A stretch of 64,000 nucleotides of DNA from Bolinopsis microptera. Taxonomy: Eukaryota; Ctenophora; Tentaculata; Lobata; Bolinopsidae. The stretch's first letter is position 1. Each line of letters starts with the position of its first letter. Position numbers and translations under genes: made by a program. The stretch covers positions 12,128,169-12,192,168 of the forward strand of contig NC_087072.1 of NCBI RefSeq assembly GCF_026151205.1. Reading direction: 5' to 3'. Shown piece by piece: positions 33,935 through 45,376 of this stretch. The notes under the pieces were generated by a model. The model worked only from the letters and a program-made list of their open reading frames with translations. It did not search any database and was not told the origin of the DNA.

Positions 33935-36473
33935 GGTATATCTGGGGTCCCTAGCGTATCGAGCAGACAATGCCCGTAAGAGCCTCTACTACGTAATGTG
34001 TCCAACGAGAGGAATCAATGTTTTGGACCTGTTTATTACTAACAACAACCGAGTTGTTACAAATGTTGAATGCAAAACCACAACAATGTCAGACCATCAC
34101 GTGGTAAATGTTATGCTAGCATATAATCCACTTGAACAGGAGAAATCAGCAGTGCCGAAGTTTGATGAAAACTCGTACAGATGCCTTGATTTTCTCCAAG
34201 CAGACTTCAGCTCGCTCATCAGAGACGCTATCAGAGACGACGCTATCAGAGACGAGATAGAAGACACTAACTGGTCTCAACTTCGTTCTTCATGCTCTTT
34301 TGAAGACTTCCCAGCCTTGTTTACTGAGACCCTCTTTCAGATATGCTCGTCTCATGTTCCCCGCAAGGCTAAACCTTCTGGGCGCCCAAAACATACCAAT
34401 GCTTTGCGGCGTAAAAGGAACCGACTCCAGGCAAGGCTGAATGCCTTAGTCAACAATGGTGCACCTGACGATCACATCAGAAATGTTAGGAACAAGGTTG
34501 CACTCCTACAGTATGATATTCGATGTGCCCATACCAAGAGACTTGATGAAAAGGAATCCAGGGCAGTAGAAAAGATCAAAACAAATCCCAAGTTCTTTTT
34601 CAGTTATGCTAAGTCTCTGTCGAAGATTAAATCCAGTATTAACATGCTCTTTGATAGCAACCAGGAGATAACCACAGACCCCAAGAAAATGGCCGATCTG
34701 CTGCAGGAACAGTTCAGCTCTGTGTTTAGCGATCCGACCTCTCCTGATGTTAAGGATCCGGTTTTCTCCCCTCCCTCTATCCAGCACCCACAAGAACTAG
34801 AGGACTTTAGAATTAGTGACGAAGATATCATTTCAGCTATAAAAAGTATCTCTACAGATTCTGCTTGTGGACCGGACGGAATACCTACAACTCTCTTGAA
34901 AAACTGTGCTAAGGAGTTGTGTTCTCCTATACGTATTATTTGGGAGGAATCATTTGAAAACGGTACAGTGCCATCGTTCTACAAAGACACCTACATTACA
35001 CCACTATTTAAAAAGGGTGACAGGGCCAAGGCAGTCAACTACAGACCAGTTGCTCTCACTTCGCACATCATCAAAGTGTATGAACGTATCCTCCGTGGTG
35101 TTATGGTTGACTTTATTGAGAAAAATCAATTACTCTGCAACAACCAGCACGGGTTCCGCTCAGGAAGAAGCTGCATTACCCAGCTGTTAAGTCACGTAGA
35201 CGATATAGTTCAAGGTCTTACTAGAAATGCAGACACTGACGCTATATATCTGGATTTTGCCAAAGCCTTTGATAAGGTCGATCATCGGTTACTGCTTCTG
35301 AAAATGAAGAGATTGGGGTTTCATGAGAAGGTGGTAAACTGGATCCGATCCTTCCTGACTGAAAGGAAGCAATGTGTTGTGTTAAATGGTGTATCATCGT
35401 TTGCTGCCGCAATCCTCAGTGGAGTTCCACAAGGTACCGTTCTTGGGCCACTGTTATTCATTCTGTTCATAAATGATATGAAGCTATGTGTTAAAGGGTC
35501 TGTCATCAGATTCTTTGCTGATGACACTAGGATTCTTAAGCATATCTACAGTTTGGCCGACAAAGATGTCCTGCAGGATGATCTCAACTCTGTTGTTAAT
35601 TGGGCTAAGTGCAACAACATGGCCCTTCATGAGGATAAGTTCGAGCTTCTTGTTCACAAGCATTGTCCAAAGAATTCCTTGTTTGATCATCCATTCGCCA
35701 TCCAAGCTCAAACATATGAAGTGTCTAACGGAAACATGCTGTACCCCACTCAAACGGTGAAAGATCTAGGAGTGACAGTTTCCGCTGATTTGTCCTGGAC
35801 CCCACACGTCAACAGGATAGCTGAACGCGCAGGAAAAGTTGCTTCTTGGGTGCTAAGTGCGTTCAAAACGAGAGACAAAGCCACCATGATGACTCTGTAC
35901 AAGTCTCTTGTTAGAAGCCATCTGGAGTATTGCTGTCCTCTGTGGAATTGCTCTAAGAACAAGGACATCCAACAGCTAGAAGGGATTCAGCGTACGTTTA
36001 CATTGAAAATAGATGGCACCCAGCACCTCAACTACTGGCAGAGATTAAAGGCCCTAGATCTGATGTCATTGCAAAGAAGGAGAGAACGGTATTTAATCAT
36101 CAACATGTGGAAAGTTCTGCATTGCAAGTGCCCTAATGATATTGGTATCCAGTTCTCGGTGACTCTCAGACATGGTCAAAAAGCAGTTGTGCCCAGTATA
36201 GCTAAGTCCAGCAGTCAACGTAATCAAGCACTACATGACAACTCATTTGCAGTCACTGGACCTCGATTATGGAATGTAATCCCAACACATATGCACACCA
36301 TCGAGGATCCTATGCAATTCAAAGCGGCTTTAACGAACTTTGTGAAGTCATTTCCGGACGAGCCTCCAGCTCCAGGATACAGCCGTCGGAATGGAAACTC
36401 CTTGCTTGATTGGAGTGGTGATAAAACAGTTTCTACACTGTCCGGGGGGTCGACTTTTTCGATGGCCCGATAG
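33935..36473 (+). mobile_element. 5'-truncated non-LTR retrotransposon (CR1/Jockey-like) with intact reverse transcriptase frame
   Basis: An uninterrupted frame runs to a stop at 36473; only the part from about 33935 looks like element sequence. It starts in the last strand of an APE-type endonuclease (NVLDLFITNNN ... MSDHHVV), so most of the endonuclease is missing. The reverse transcriptase follows, with YITPLFKKGD, NYRPVALTSHIIKVYERIL, QHGFRSGRSC, AIYLDFAKAFDKVDH, LSGVPQGTVLGPLLF and the catalytic box FFADDT near 35512 (two Asp present), then the thumb and a C-terminal region with RPLWNVIP-like sequence. FADD in place of YADD is common in this clade. No poly(A) tail; the 3' end is followed by CAAAGTAACAAAGTAAG and an AT-rich microsatellite. 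The frame lacks stops, so insertion may be fairly recent. Confidence 0.88.
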
Positions 36474-36546
36474 AGGATTCTATGAAACCCTACAAAGTAA
36501 CAAAGTAAGTATATATATAAAGCGAGACGATATATATATATATATG

Positions 36547-37380
36547 ATGGGATGATCTGATTTCAAAAAACCTTACAAGCTCTAATAGTAAGAAGAGTGA
36601 AAGATGTTTTCCTTTAGTTTGTGATTTTGACCCTAACTTACCTCCAATTGGTAAAATAGTTAACAAGAATAAATTTATCCTTGGCCTAGACCCCCTTTTA
36701 AAGTCTGTGATCCAGCCTAGTAAAGTATTTGTTTCATATCGTGGTAATAAAACTATCAAAGAAACTTTAGTTCCGAGTAAACTTTCAGAAGATCGTAAGT
36801 ATCATGAAGATAGTAATGTTATAGCTTTAAACTCTAACACTGAAAATGTGGCTCTGCCTACTAGTATAGAAGAGGGGGATGTTATCATTGTAACTCCAGA
36901 TGTAAAGCCTGTAGAATGTATATTTGTGAATCAAAAACAGCTCAGAGCTACCACTCGGGGTACACTGTTAACATCATTGGACAACTAGACTGCAACACAG
37001 TAGGGGTGTGCTATCTAGTAAGGGATAAAGTCTGCAGACGTGCTTCAGTAGGAAGCACAGTTAACAATTTTAAGACCAGATGGCAGAACCACAAATCACA
37101 TATTAGGAAAGCGGTTAGGAGTTGTGAAATTTCTTGTCATTTTAACGATAACCAGTTCCATAATCTTACCAAAGAGCCCTTAAAAACGTTTGACAATGAG
37201 TTATCCGATCAGATAGAGGTTATTATTTTTGAAAAGCTAGATTTTATAAAATGTTTAACCTTAGAAGATAGAAGTAGGGTTGCTAAAGAAAGAGAATCAT
37301 TTTGGCAAAACCAGCTTATGACCCTCAGTGATTTTGGAGGACTTAATAAACGTAGTGCTCTTAATGAAATAAAAAATTGA
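36547..37380 (+). pseudogene. Penelope-like element C-terminus: linker plus GIY-YIG endonuclease, frameshifted
   Basis: Frame 1 reads FPLVCDFDPNLPPIGKIVNK ... SVIQPSKVFVSYRGNKTIKE, the conserved region after the reverse transcriptase of Penelope-like elements. Near 36870 the frame shifts and continues as CYHCNSRCKACRMYICESK and then VGVCYLVRDKVCRRASVGST and FKTRWQNHKSHIRK, the Cys-x-x-Cys linker and GIY-YIG nuclease, ending at 37380. The reverse transcriptase itself is missing. The left end abuts an (AT)n run. Hammerhead repeats start 290 bp downstream, and Penelope-like elements often carry hammerheads, so the two may have belonged together. Confidence 0.8.
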
Positions 37381-37718
37381 CCTTTATATGATATGCTTTA
37401 ATATTAATCTTTCCACAGACACTTGCATTTTGATGTTTACTTTCACCTCTGCATCTTTTGTTTATATCTTAAGATTGAATGAGACTTACTCACAAATTTC
37501 CCATCTCAGTATTGATCTATTTTTGTCATGTTTTTAATTTACTTCATAGAACAGTTATTTTAATAAACTTGCTTTCAGAATGAGACATGTAAAGATTACA
37601 CAATCGATAGCTTAATGTGAATTTCGTGTTTTACTGTTTCACTGAATGTCTCAAATATATATATATAATCGCAAGGTTGCTGGATCAATACCCGCCATCG
37701 GCAAAACCAACCTTGATG

Positions 37719-37774
37719 ATTTGAGCCATACTGATGAGTCCTAATAGGACGAAACACTGTGTCTATGGATAAAT
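37719..37774 (+). ncRNA. Type I hammerhead ribozyme 1 (complete)
   Basis: Core CTGATGA, stem II GTCC-TAATA-GGAC, then GAAA, a minimal stem III of two pairs (CA/TG) with loop CTG, and cleavage triplet GTC, so cleavage would fall after 37763. Stem I pairs CCATA with TATGG and further out ATTT with AAAT. All core bases of the family are present. Confidence 0.9.
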
Positions 37775-37995
37775 ATGCTCGCCTAGTTTACTAAGCTTGA
37801 GCACTCTAGGGAATGAATAGATCTACCGCTCAGCTTAAATGCAAAGCTCCTAACTTGTAATGAGTTTGTAGAGCACTCTGGTACCTATGTAATTCCCTCA
37901 TTATTAAGGCCTTGGTGGCCCAGTGGCGCGGCGTTGGGCCAGTAATCGCAAGGTTGCTGGATCAATACCCGCCATCGGCAAAACCAACCTTGATG

Positions 37996-38037
37996 ATTTG
38001 AGCCATACTGATGAGTCCTAATAGGACGAAACACTGT
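37996..38037 (+). ncRNA. Hammerhead ribozyme 2, left half (split by transposon)
   Basis: Same sequence as ribozyme 1 up to CACTGT, where the inverted-end element begins at 38038. The right half (TGTGTCTATGGATAAAT) is at 41005-41021. The cut lies in the stem III/cleavage-site region, so this copy cannot fold as a simple ribozyme. Confidence 0.88.
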
Positions 38038-41004
38038 TAGTACAGACAGATCCGTCTGAAAAAATCGATCTGCTGACACACGAAGCTTTCAGAGGATTTT
38101 TGACGTTTTTGAGTTCCATTAGGTGCCCTTTATGGCTGACCAACTTTTCCAAACTTTTCCACGTGTCTTAAGGCCACTTTTTGCCACTTTACCACTTTTT
38201 ACCACCTTTCTTGTTTGTCGAATATCTTTAGTTGTGAACATCGTAAAAGGTTGCGAATCAATCGAGTGTGTTCATATTATCAGGAAGAAAAACTTTTGTT
38301 GAAACAATTTTTACGTCAGATAATAAGTTAATTGGATAATTATCAATTAACTAATTAGCAAAATTCTAAAAATTTTTTATTGGCTAAAAATGATCGGAAT
38401 AGCTTGAAACACGGATAAAAGTAGTTTTTAGAAAAAATTTGAAAATTTTTCACTTACATTTTTTTTTCGAGACTTCGAAAAATTTCGAAAATTCAAAATA
38501 TTTTTTTCCGCCAAAATTGATCAAATTGCATGAAAAGCGGAGAAAAATGATTTTCAAAAGAAACTTAGTCAATTTTTCGTTTCAAGAATACTTAAATCAC
38601 CAATATTTGTAGTTGGAGTTCAGTAAATCTCGGCAGATTTTAGTAATAATCAGGAATTACTAACTCTAAGTGGAAAGGTCTGAAACTGAAAAACGTTAAG
38701 TTTAACCATACGATCGCGATATAAGAGTTTCATAACTAATTACAATACAGCCTTATCGATTTTCACAGAAACTGCACCAATGGCACAGTCAAGATCGAAA
38801 CGATAGCCTGCTGTACTGTCATTTTATTGATTTCAATGATGAATCAGTGGGGTTAAGATAATCACATATTTTGTAATAAATAAGACATCTCTGTACCGTC
38901 AATTGTGCTAATCTAAACCGGCTTACCTGTATTACCATTTACCAGACCTCTTCTTTTCCTCAACAATCAAACCGAGTTGTTCATATCGCATTTGGTGGGC
39001 GATGTAAGTAGTAATACATATCGAGCTATATTCAATCACAATACGACACAGTACGTGTATATTATATGGCTCTGAATGAGGTTTATGAAACGCTTTATAC
39101 CGTGAGAAACTCGGTATAGAGAGGTTTTACAGTTTATCGCGAAAATGTCTACTTGGTCTCATGGCTCATTTACAGTTCGAAGAAGGGCAAGAACAGATCA
39201 GGGAAACTGAGGAACAGCCAGGTCCAGGAAGCAAGTGTAAATACACCTTCCAACATCTACTGTGACTGTTTTGTATTGTACTGCATACCGCTTTATTTGC
39301 GGGATACCTCAAATCACCCGCATATGTCAGGGTCGGCTAAAAGTAAAATCAACAAGGGTAACATACGGGAAAGGGTAAGATTTAGATACGAGTACAGTGT
39401 CGGGCAAGGGGTAGTAAAGAACCAGTAATAATTAATTCAGTGAAATGTTCCACGAGAGTCAGGATATTTTGGAAATTGCTAATAGAGACAGATCCTGATC
39501 AGGAAGGATTGTTAATGTTATTGAGGATGTTGATTTGAAATCCGGACGTCGTGAAGTAAAAATACAGGTTCTTCCCGCAGGATATTCGGGGCCCATGATG
39601 ATCAGCTCGGGATTAATGTGGGACAGATCGAAGACTAACAACTGAACCCAATTGAACCTAGTTCCCACTAACCAATCAGCTTAATTGGTTAGGGTTAGGG
39701 CTAGGGTTAGGGTTAGGGTTAGGGTTAGGGTTAGGGTTAGAGTTAGGGTTAAATGTCTAAATTGGGTTCAGTTGTCCGGTAGCCCGCTCTTGCGAGTTGA
39801 CATTCTAAGCTTTCTGGTCTTATCTTGCCTTCTTTGAGCTGTCAAAGAGCCATGAGACCAAGTAGACGTTTTCGTGATAAACTGTAAAACCTCTCCATAT
39901 CGGGCCTCTCACGGGAGAAACGAGAAGTGTACGGTATAGAACGTTTCATATACCTCATTAAGGGCCATAAAATAATATACATGTGTTGCATTGTGTCGTA
40001 TTGTGATTGAATATAGCTCGTTATGTATTACTACTTACATCACCCACCAAATGCGATATGAACAACTCGGTTTGATTGTTGAGGAAAAGAAGAGGTCTGG
40101 TAAATGGTAATACAGGTAAGCCGGTTTAGATTAGCACAATTGACGGTACAGAGATGTCTTATTTATTACAAAATATGTGATTATCTTAACCCCACTGATT
40201 CATCATTGAAATCAATAAAATGACAGTACAGCAGGCTATCGTTTCGATCTTGACTGTGCCATTGGTGCAGTTTCTGTGAAAATCGATAAGGCTGTATTGT
40301 AATTAGTTATGAAACTCTTATATCGCGATCGTATGGTTAAACTTAACGTTTTTCAGTTTCAGACCTTTCCACTTAGAGTTAGTAATTCCTGATTATTACT
40401 AAAATCTGCCGAGATTTACTGAACTCCAACTACAAATATTGGTGATTTAAGTATTCTTGAAACGAAAAATTGACTAAGTTTCTTTTGAAAATCATTTTTC
40501 TCCGCTTTTCATGCAATTTGATCAATTTTGGCGGAAAAAAATATTTTGAATTTTCGAAATTTTTCGAAGTCTCGAAAAAAAAATGTAAGTGAAAAATTTT
40601 CAAATTTTTTCTAAAAACTACTTTTATCCGTGTTTCAAGCTATTCCGATCATTTTTAGCCAATAAAAAATTTTTAGAATTTTGCTAATTAGTTAATTGAT
40701 AATTATCCAATTAACTTATTATCTGACGTAAAAATTGTTTCAACAAAAGTTTTTCTTCCTGATAATATGAACACACTCGATTGATTCGCAACCTTTTACG
40801 ATGTTCACAACTAAAGATATTCGACAAACAAGAAAGGTGGTAAAAAGTGGTAAAGTGGCAAAAAGTGGCCTTAAGACACGTGGAAAAGTTTGGAAAAGTT
40901 GGTCAGCCATAAAGGGCACCTAATGGGACTCAAAAACGTCAAAAATCCTCTGAAAGCTTCGTGTGTCAGCAGATCGATTTTTTCAGACGGATCTGTCTGT
41001 ACTA
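38038..41004. mobile_element. 2,967-bp element with ~1.15-kb terminal inverted repeats
   Basis: Ends TAGTACAGACAGATCCGTCT and its complement. The arms, about 38038-39190 and 39827-41004, are almost identical inverted copies; differences concentrate toward the centre. The 3-bp direct repeat TGT flanks it (38035-38037 and 41005-41007), and removing one copy restores the hammerhead unit exactly. The ~640-bp centre has no convincing transposase; a weak ORF lies on the minus strand and a telomere-like hairpin at 39639-39774. Class II fold-back element; the superfamily is uncertain. Confidence 0.9.
39639..39774. repeat. Hairpin enclosing TTAGGG telomere-like repeats
   Basis: CAACTGAACCCAATT (39639-39653) and its exact complement AATTGGGTTCAGTTG (39760-39774) enclose about ten TTAGGG units (39688-39750), with single variants CTAGGG and TTAGAG. 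It sits in the centre of the long-inverted-repeat element. Confidence 0.88.
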
Positions 41005-41242
41005 TGTGTCTATGGATAAATATGCTCGCCTAGTTTACTAAGCTTGAGCACTCTAGGGAATGAATAGATCTACCGCTCAGCTTAAATGCAAAGCTCCTAA
41101 CTTGTAATGAGTTTGTAGAGCACTCTGGTACCTATGTAATTCCCTCATTATTAAGGCCTTGGTGGCCCAGTGGCGCGGCGTTGGGCCAGTAATCGCAAGG
41201 TTGCTGGATCAATACCCGCCATCGGCAAAACCAACCTTGATG

Positions 41243-41298
41243 ATTTGAGCCATACTGATGAGTCCTAATAGGACGAAACACTGTGTCTATGGATAAAT
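41243..41298 (+). ncRNA. Type I hammerhead ribozyme 3 (complete)
   Basis: Identical in its core to ribozyme 1, with predicted cleavage after 41287. With ribozyme 4 it would release a 277-nt RNA. Confidence 0.9.
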
Positions 41299-41519
41299 AT
41301 GCTCGCCTAGTTTACTAAGCTTGAGCACTCTAGGGAATGAATAGATCTACCGCTCAGCTTAAATGCAAAGCTCCTAACTTGTAATGAGTTTGTAGAGCAC
41401 TCTGGTACCTATGTGATTCCCTCATTATTAAGGCCTTGGTGGCCCAGTGGCGCGGCGTTGGGCCAGTAATCGCAAGGTTGCTGGATCAATACCCGCCATC
41501 GGCAAAACCAACCTTGATG

Positions 41520-41571
41520 ATTTGAGCCATACTGATGAGTCCTAATAGGACGAAACACTGTGTCTATGGAT
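41520..41571 (+). ncRNA. Type I hammerhead ribozyme 4 (distal stem I replaced)
   Basis: Core, stem II, stem III and the CCATA/TATGG pairing are intact, with cleavage predicted after 41564. The sequence 3' of TATGG is (AT)n, so the outer stem I contacts seen in the other copies are missing. Confidence 0.85.
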
Positions 41572-41699
41572 ATATATATATATATATATATATAGTTTTA
41601 ATACTTTCAACACTACTATATAACAAATAATTTGAGGATGACTGTAAAGGTACATTTTACCGACATTTGAAGTCAAGGCGTTGTTTTACTGATAGTTGT

Positions 41700-41707
41700 G
41701 GCTAACT

Positions 41708-41776
<69 letters not shown>
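41700..41776. repeat. (AT)n microsatellite
   Basis: About 60 bp of uninterrupted AT. A shorter run is at 41571-41594. Confidence 0.95.
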
Positions 41777-41781
<5 letters not shown>

Positions 41782-42317
41782 CCGTGCCATTTTACTGACA
41801 CCACGGCATCAACTTTAAAGCGAATTTCCGCAAAACCCGTAAAAGATATAGAACTGAAACATTTTTGACTGGGTCAAATGCTTTAATGGCCTCCAATTCA
41901 GCATGAAAAAATAAAAATTTGGCCAAGAATTAGTGATTTTATTGTAGCGCGATGCGTTACTGTGCCGCGCCGCGCACTTAATAAGGCTTCTCATGGCTAG
42001 ATCGGCGAGATGCGCTACTGTGCCGCGCCGAGCTGCCATGAATTGACATCGTCAATTAATGATTTTAGAGCCCAAAATTTGGACCCCCAAGTGGCGTCAA
42101 AAACGCGAATTAAATAGGTAATAATTATTTTGGTCTGTTGAGTATTGACACCGTTTAGAGTTATATTATACGGGTTCCTGCTAGTCCATATAAGTCAACA
42201 GGACCATGCCTCAAGATAATCAATCCACCATCTAGGCCTTATCAATATCCCTGGCTCGCCTCTCCATCTCTTCAAATGGGGCGGCCTGTCAAGCTCTTTA
42301 ACATGGTGGGTGGCGGG

Positions 42318-42413
42318 TGCAGAGCAACGATCGACGTTGATTGACGATTTCAATCCATCGAGATCGTTGCTCTGCGAAGCAGAGCAACGATCGACGACGA
42401 TCGATGCGAAGCA
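42318..42413. repeat. Paired inverted motif GCAGAGCAACGATC
   Basis: GCAGAGCAACGATCGACG appears at 42318, its complement GATCGTTGCTCTGC near 42363, and the direct motif again near 42377 with further GATCGACGACGATCG palindromes. Nature unknown. Confidence 0.65.
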
Positions 42414-42824
42414 AGAATGTTAGTTTGCGTGGCGCGTCGAAACGGCGAAGTCCTCCAAGCAGTTTTTACAAATTTTATTTAGATTTTTTGGGGCCATTTA
42501 TGATTTAAAATGTTTCCTAAATGCTAAAGAATGTGATAAGAAATTTTCATCAAGATGTAAAGCAAGGAAATTGGAAATGAAGCACGAGCAGAAAGAAGTA
42601 TCAAAAATCAACGAATTTCGTCAAATTACGCGACTTTTACACTTACTGAAGTTCCAAAAGCCGCGCATCATCAAATATGGGACATAAACGAAATTAATTA
42701 ATTATTTCAAAAAGTAATAACAAATTTGGTATTGTGAAAAATTTCACACTCTCTAGAAAACAATGGCACCCAAATTTTCAAAATCCAAGCATGAAGTTTA
42801 TTTTTTATTGTGCACCTCTTACTT

Positions 42825-43170
42825 TTACTAATTTTGTAATTTGCTCGCCCAAAAATTTCACGTGACTTTGGTTTTTATGGTTTTGCAGCCGTACAAAACG
42901 GTTTTACATAAACCCTAATACCAACCCTAACCCTAACCATAACCCCGAAACTAACCATAACCCTTACCACAACCCTAACCTTGTATCACGTCGCATGACC
43001 CCCATCGTCGTTTCACTATAGAGTTTCTATGATACAGGGGGAGCCGCGCACTCGTGCGCGGCGGGTCATACAACGTATGACAAGCTTCTCGCTAGGTCGA
43101 CGAAATACACTACTGTGCTTTGCCGAGCTGCAATGAATTGACATCGTCAATTAAGGGAGAGCACTAAGTA
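42825..43170. repeat. Dispersed repeat with degenerate CCCTAA tract, copy 1
   Basis: TCACGTGACTTTGGTTTTTA then a poor CCCTAA tract (42905-42985), followed by the same 110-bp segment found at 32920-33041. A second copy of the first part is at 43545-43695. Confidence 0.75.
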
Positions 43171-43544
43171 AAGGTTAATATATGTAACCTAAAGGTTAAT
43201 ATATATGTATAAGTAAGAAATCGTTTAAGCATTCGAATCACTTGCGAAGCACCTGGAAAACAAATCTACTCTCGCTATTTTGTATTTGCTGGATTATGAT
43301 CATCATTAATCACTCTGCACTCGACTATTACATAATATACTTTAATAATAACTATAAGTTTACCTGGGGACCTCAGGCTATTATGTTCATAAACCGAATA
43401 GAGATTCGGCGGAATGACAGGCTGAGCGCGGCCCAGTAACTATAAGTCTAACACGTTCTCTAAATCTAAGTGGCCCTGGGCCTGAGTGACTATTCAAACC
43501 TTACCTAGCTTGCTAGTCTAACTCTATTGGGATTTTACTAATTC

Positions 43545-43695
43545 GCTCGCCTTCAAATTATCACGTGACTTTGGTTTTTATGGTTTTGCAACCGAACAAA
43601 ACAGTTTTACATAAACCCTAATCCCAAATCTAACCCTAATATAATCATAACCCCGAAGCTATCCACAACCCTAACCCTAACCCGAGCCCTAAGCA
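43545..43695. repeat. Dispersed repeat with degenerate CCCTAA tract, copy 2
   Basis: Matches 42825-42985: TCACGTGACTTTGGTTTTTA, GGTTTTGCAACCG, TTTTACATAAACCCTAAT, then degenerate CCCTAA units. Confidence 0.75.
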
Positions 43696-43881
43696 ATAGC
43701 ATCCGTGTTTAACTAGCATGTCACGTGATCAAAACAGTTTTTGCCCATAACTCTCCAGGGAAGCATTTTTACCATACTAGTAGTAGTACTATTAGTATTA
43801 CAAGTAGTAAGTAGTAGTAGTACTAGAAGTATAAGTATAACACTAACAGTCAAATACCTTTATATACAGATACTTATATTA

Positions 43882-45376
43882 TTATCGGACTTTATCTGAA
43901 CGGACATTAATCGGACGCTGGAGCATGGAGGCCAAGATCTACAACAGGCTGCTTCTCAATCGTATCAGAACTCATATTGAACCTCGCTTACGGTACAACT
44001 AGAATGGTTTCCGTCCTGGAAGGGGCACTCGTGAACAGATCTTGGCCCTTAGGCGAATAATTGAAGAAGTCATCAACTTCCAGCTCCCCTGCGTCATCTC
44101 CTTCATTGATTTCTCTAAGGCGTTTGATTGCATCTTTAGATCTCATCTTCCTAACATTCTGGCGTCCTATGGCTTCCCTAAGATAATAATCAAAGCCATT
44201 ATGTCCCTTTACATCAACACCAAAGCCAAGATCATGACCCCTGAAGGTACAACTCGTGAATTCCTGACCAACCTTGGAATTCTCCAGGGCGATGTTCTTG
44301 CTCCGCTTATCTTCATTATCGTCCTGGACTTCATTCTTAGACTGGCAATAGGTCCACAAGATGGGCTTAAAGTAGGTTGTGATTACATAGCAGATTTGGA
44401 CTTCGCCGATGACTTAGCTACAATCACACCCAGCTTCAGCGATAACAGCCGCCTCTGTCAAAGTATCTCTGATATTGCAGCCCGGTATGGTTTACTCATC
44501 AACATCGAGAAGACAAAATACATGTCCTACAACCTACCACGGCCTGTTAACTCGGATGATAGGGTCTTCATTAACAGCAACCCTCTCGAAGAAGTCCACG
44601 ACTTTAAATATCTAGGATCCTACATCGCTTCAACCAGCAAAGACATCAATGTCAGGAAAGGCCTTGCATGGAAAGCACTTGAAAGTCTAGATGTTTTCTG
44701 GAAATCTGACATGTCTAGAAAGATCAAGACTAAAATTTTCAGAACTGCAGTCGAGCCTGTTCTTTTATATGGCGCAGAAACATGGACTTTGAAGAAAGCT
44801 GACACTAAAGCACTAGACGGTGTTTACACACGAATGCTACGAAGGGTCTTTGGTATCTCATGGAAATCCCACACACCTAACTCCGTCCTCTACGGAAATA
44901 TCCCATCGGTGACTGATACCATCAAAACACGAAGACTTCGTTTTGCAGGGCATGTCTACCGTCTACAGGACCAACCTGCTCAGCAACCCCTTTTCTGGCA
45001 ACCATCTTACGGCAAAAGGTATCGAGGACGACCACACAAGACCTTTCCGGACGTCCTTCAAGAAGATATTGGTTTAGAGCCCCACATGATACGTCTGCTC
45101 ATGAGTGATAGAGATAAATGGAGACATGCGTTGACACGAAACTCGTTCCAGATTTCATCTGGACCGACCTAGGCAGGGCAGGCAGGCAGGCAGGGAGCAT
45201 GGAGGCTGAATTCATTTTGATGGGCGTTCAAATAAAGTCCGACAAGTGACAAGCCACAACACACAAGGTATCTAAATTAAATACATTGAATGAATGCCTT
45301 CAATCCAGCGTTAATTTTAATGTCCGTTTAAAAATATATCCGTTCACGTAATGTCCGTTCACGTAACGTCCGATAA
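43882..45376. mobile_element. Element with TTATCGGAC terminal inverted repeats
   Basis: Left end TTATCGGACTTTATCTGAAC followed by GGACATTA (43882-43909); right end is the complement of TTATCGGACGTTACGTGAAC followed by GGACATTA (45349-45376). Only a few of about 28 positions differ. Sub-terminal GGACATTA motifs repeat on both sides. The interior is taken up by an RTE-like pseudogene, which is unexpected for a DNA transposon; the LINE probably inserted into it. No target-site duplication is clear. Confidence 0.65.
43925..45172 (+). pseudogene. RTE-like LINE reverse transcriptase, 5'-truncated, one stop
   Basis: From EAKIYNRLLLNRIRTHIEP the frame meets one TAG at 44000-44002 (before NGFRPGRGTREQ) and then stays open to 45172. 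Motifs: CVISFIDFSKAFDCI, LGILQGDVLAPLIF, catalytic LDFADDLATI near 44400, KTKYMSYN, FKYLGSYI, LLYGAETW, RRLRFAGHVYR and a GRPHKTFPDVL end. These fit the RTE/BovB-like group. The endonuclease and first palm motifs are missing. Confidence 0.85.

Larger units (their letters stand above)
37667..41571 (+). repeat. Tandem array of 277-bp hammerhead-ribozyme units, interrupted
   Basis: Consists of a 5'-truncated unit (37667-37759), a full unit (37760-38036), a 2,967-bp insertion, and two full units (41007-41283 and 41284-41560). Spacing between equivalent points is exactly 277 bp. Each full unit has a type I hammerhead at its junction and a tRNA-like part with an A-box-like TGGCCCAGTGG (for example 37916-37926) and a B-box-like GGATCAATACC. 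The array is flanked by (AT)n on both sides. The layout resembles retrozymes and the pol III-transcribed hammerhead SINEs of schistosomes. No protein is encoded, so movement would need enzymes from elsewhere. Confidence 0.88.

Noticed and set aside
37911-37980. A functional tRNA gene in the 277-bp unit
   Set aside because: A-box and B-box-like motifs are present, but the acceptor stem does not pair properly and the unit recurs as part of the hammerhead repeat, so it is a tRNA-derived promoter region at most.
43920-45206. GGAGCATGGAGGC direct repeat as a target-site duplication of the RTE-like copy
   Set aside because: The left copy encodes conserved element sequence (EAKIYNRL region), so it may be internal to the element; kept only as a remark.
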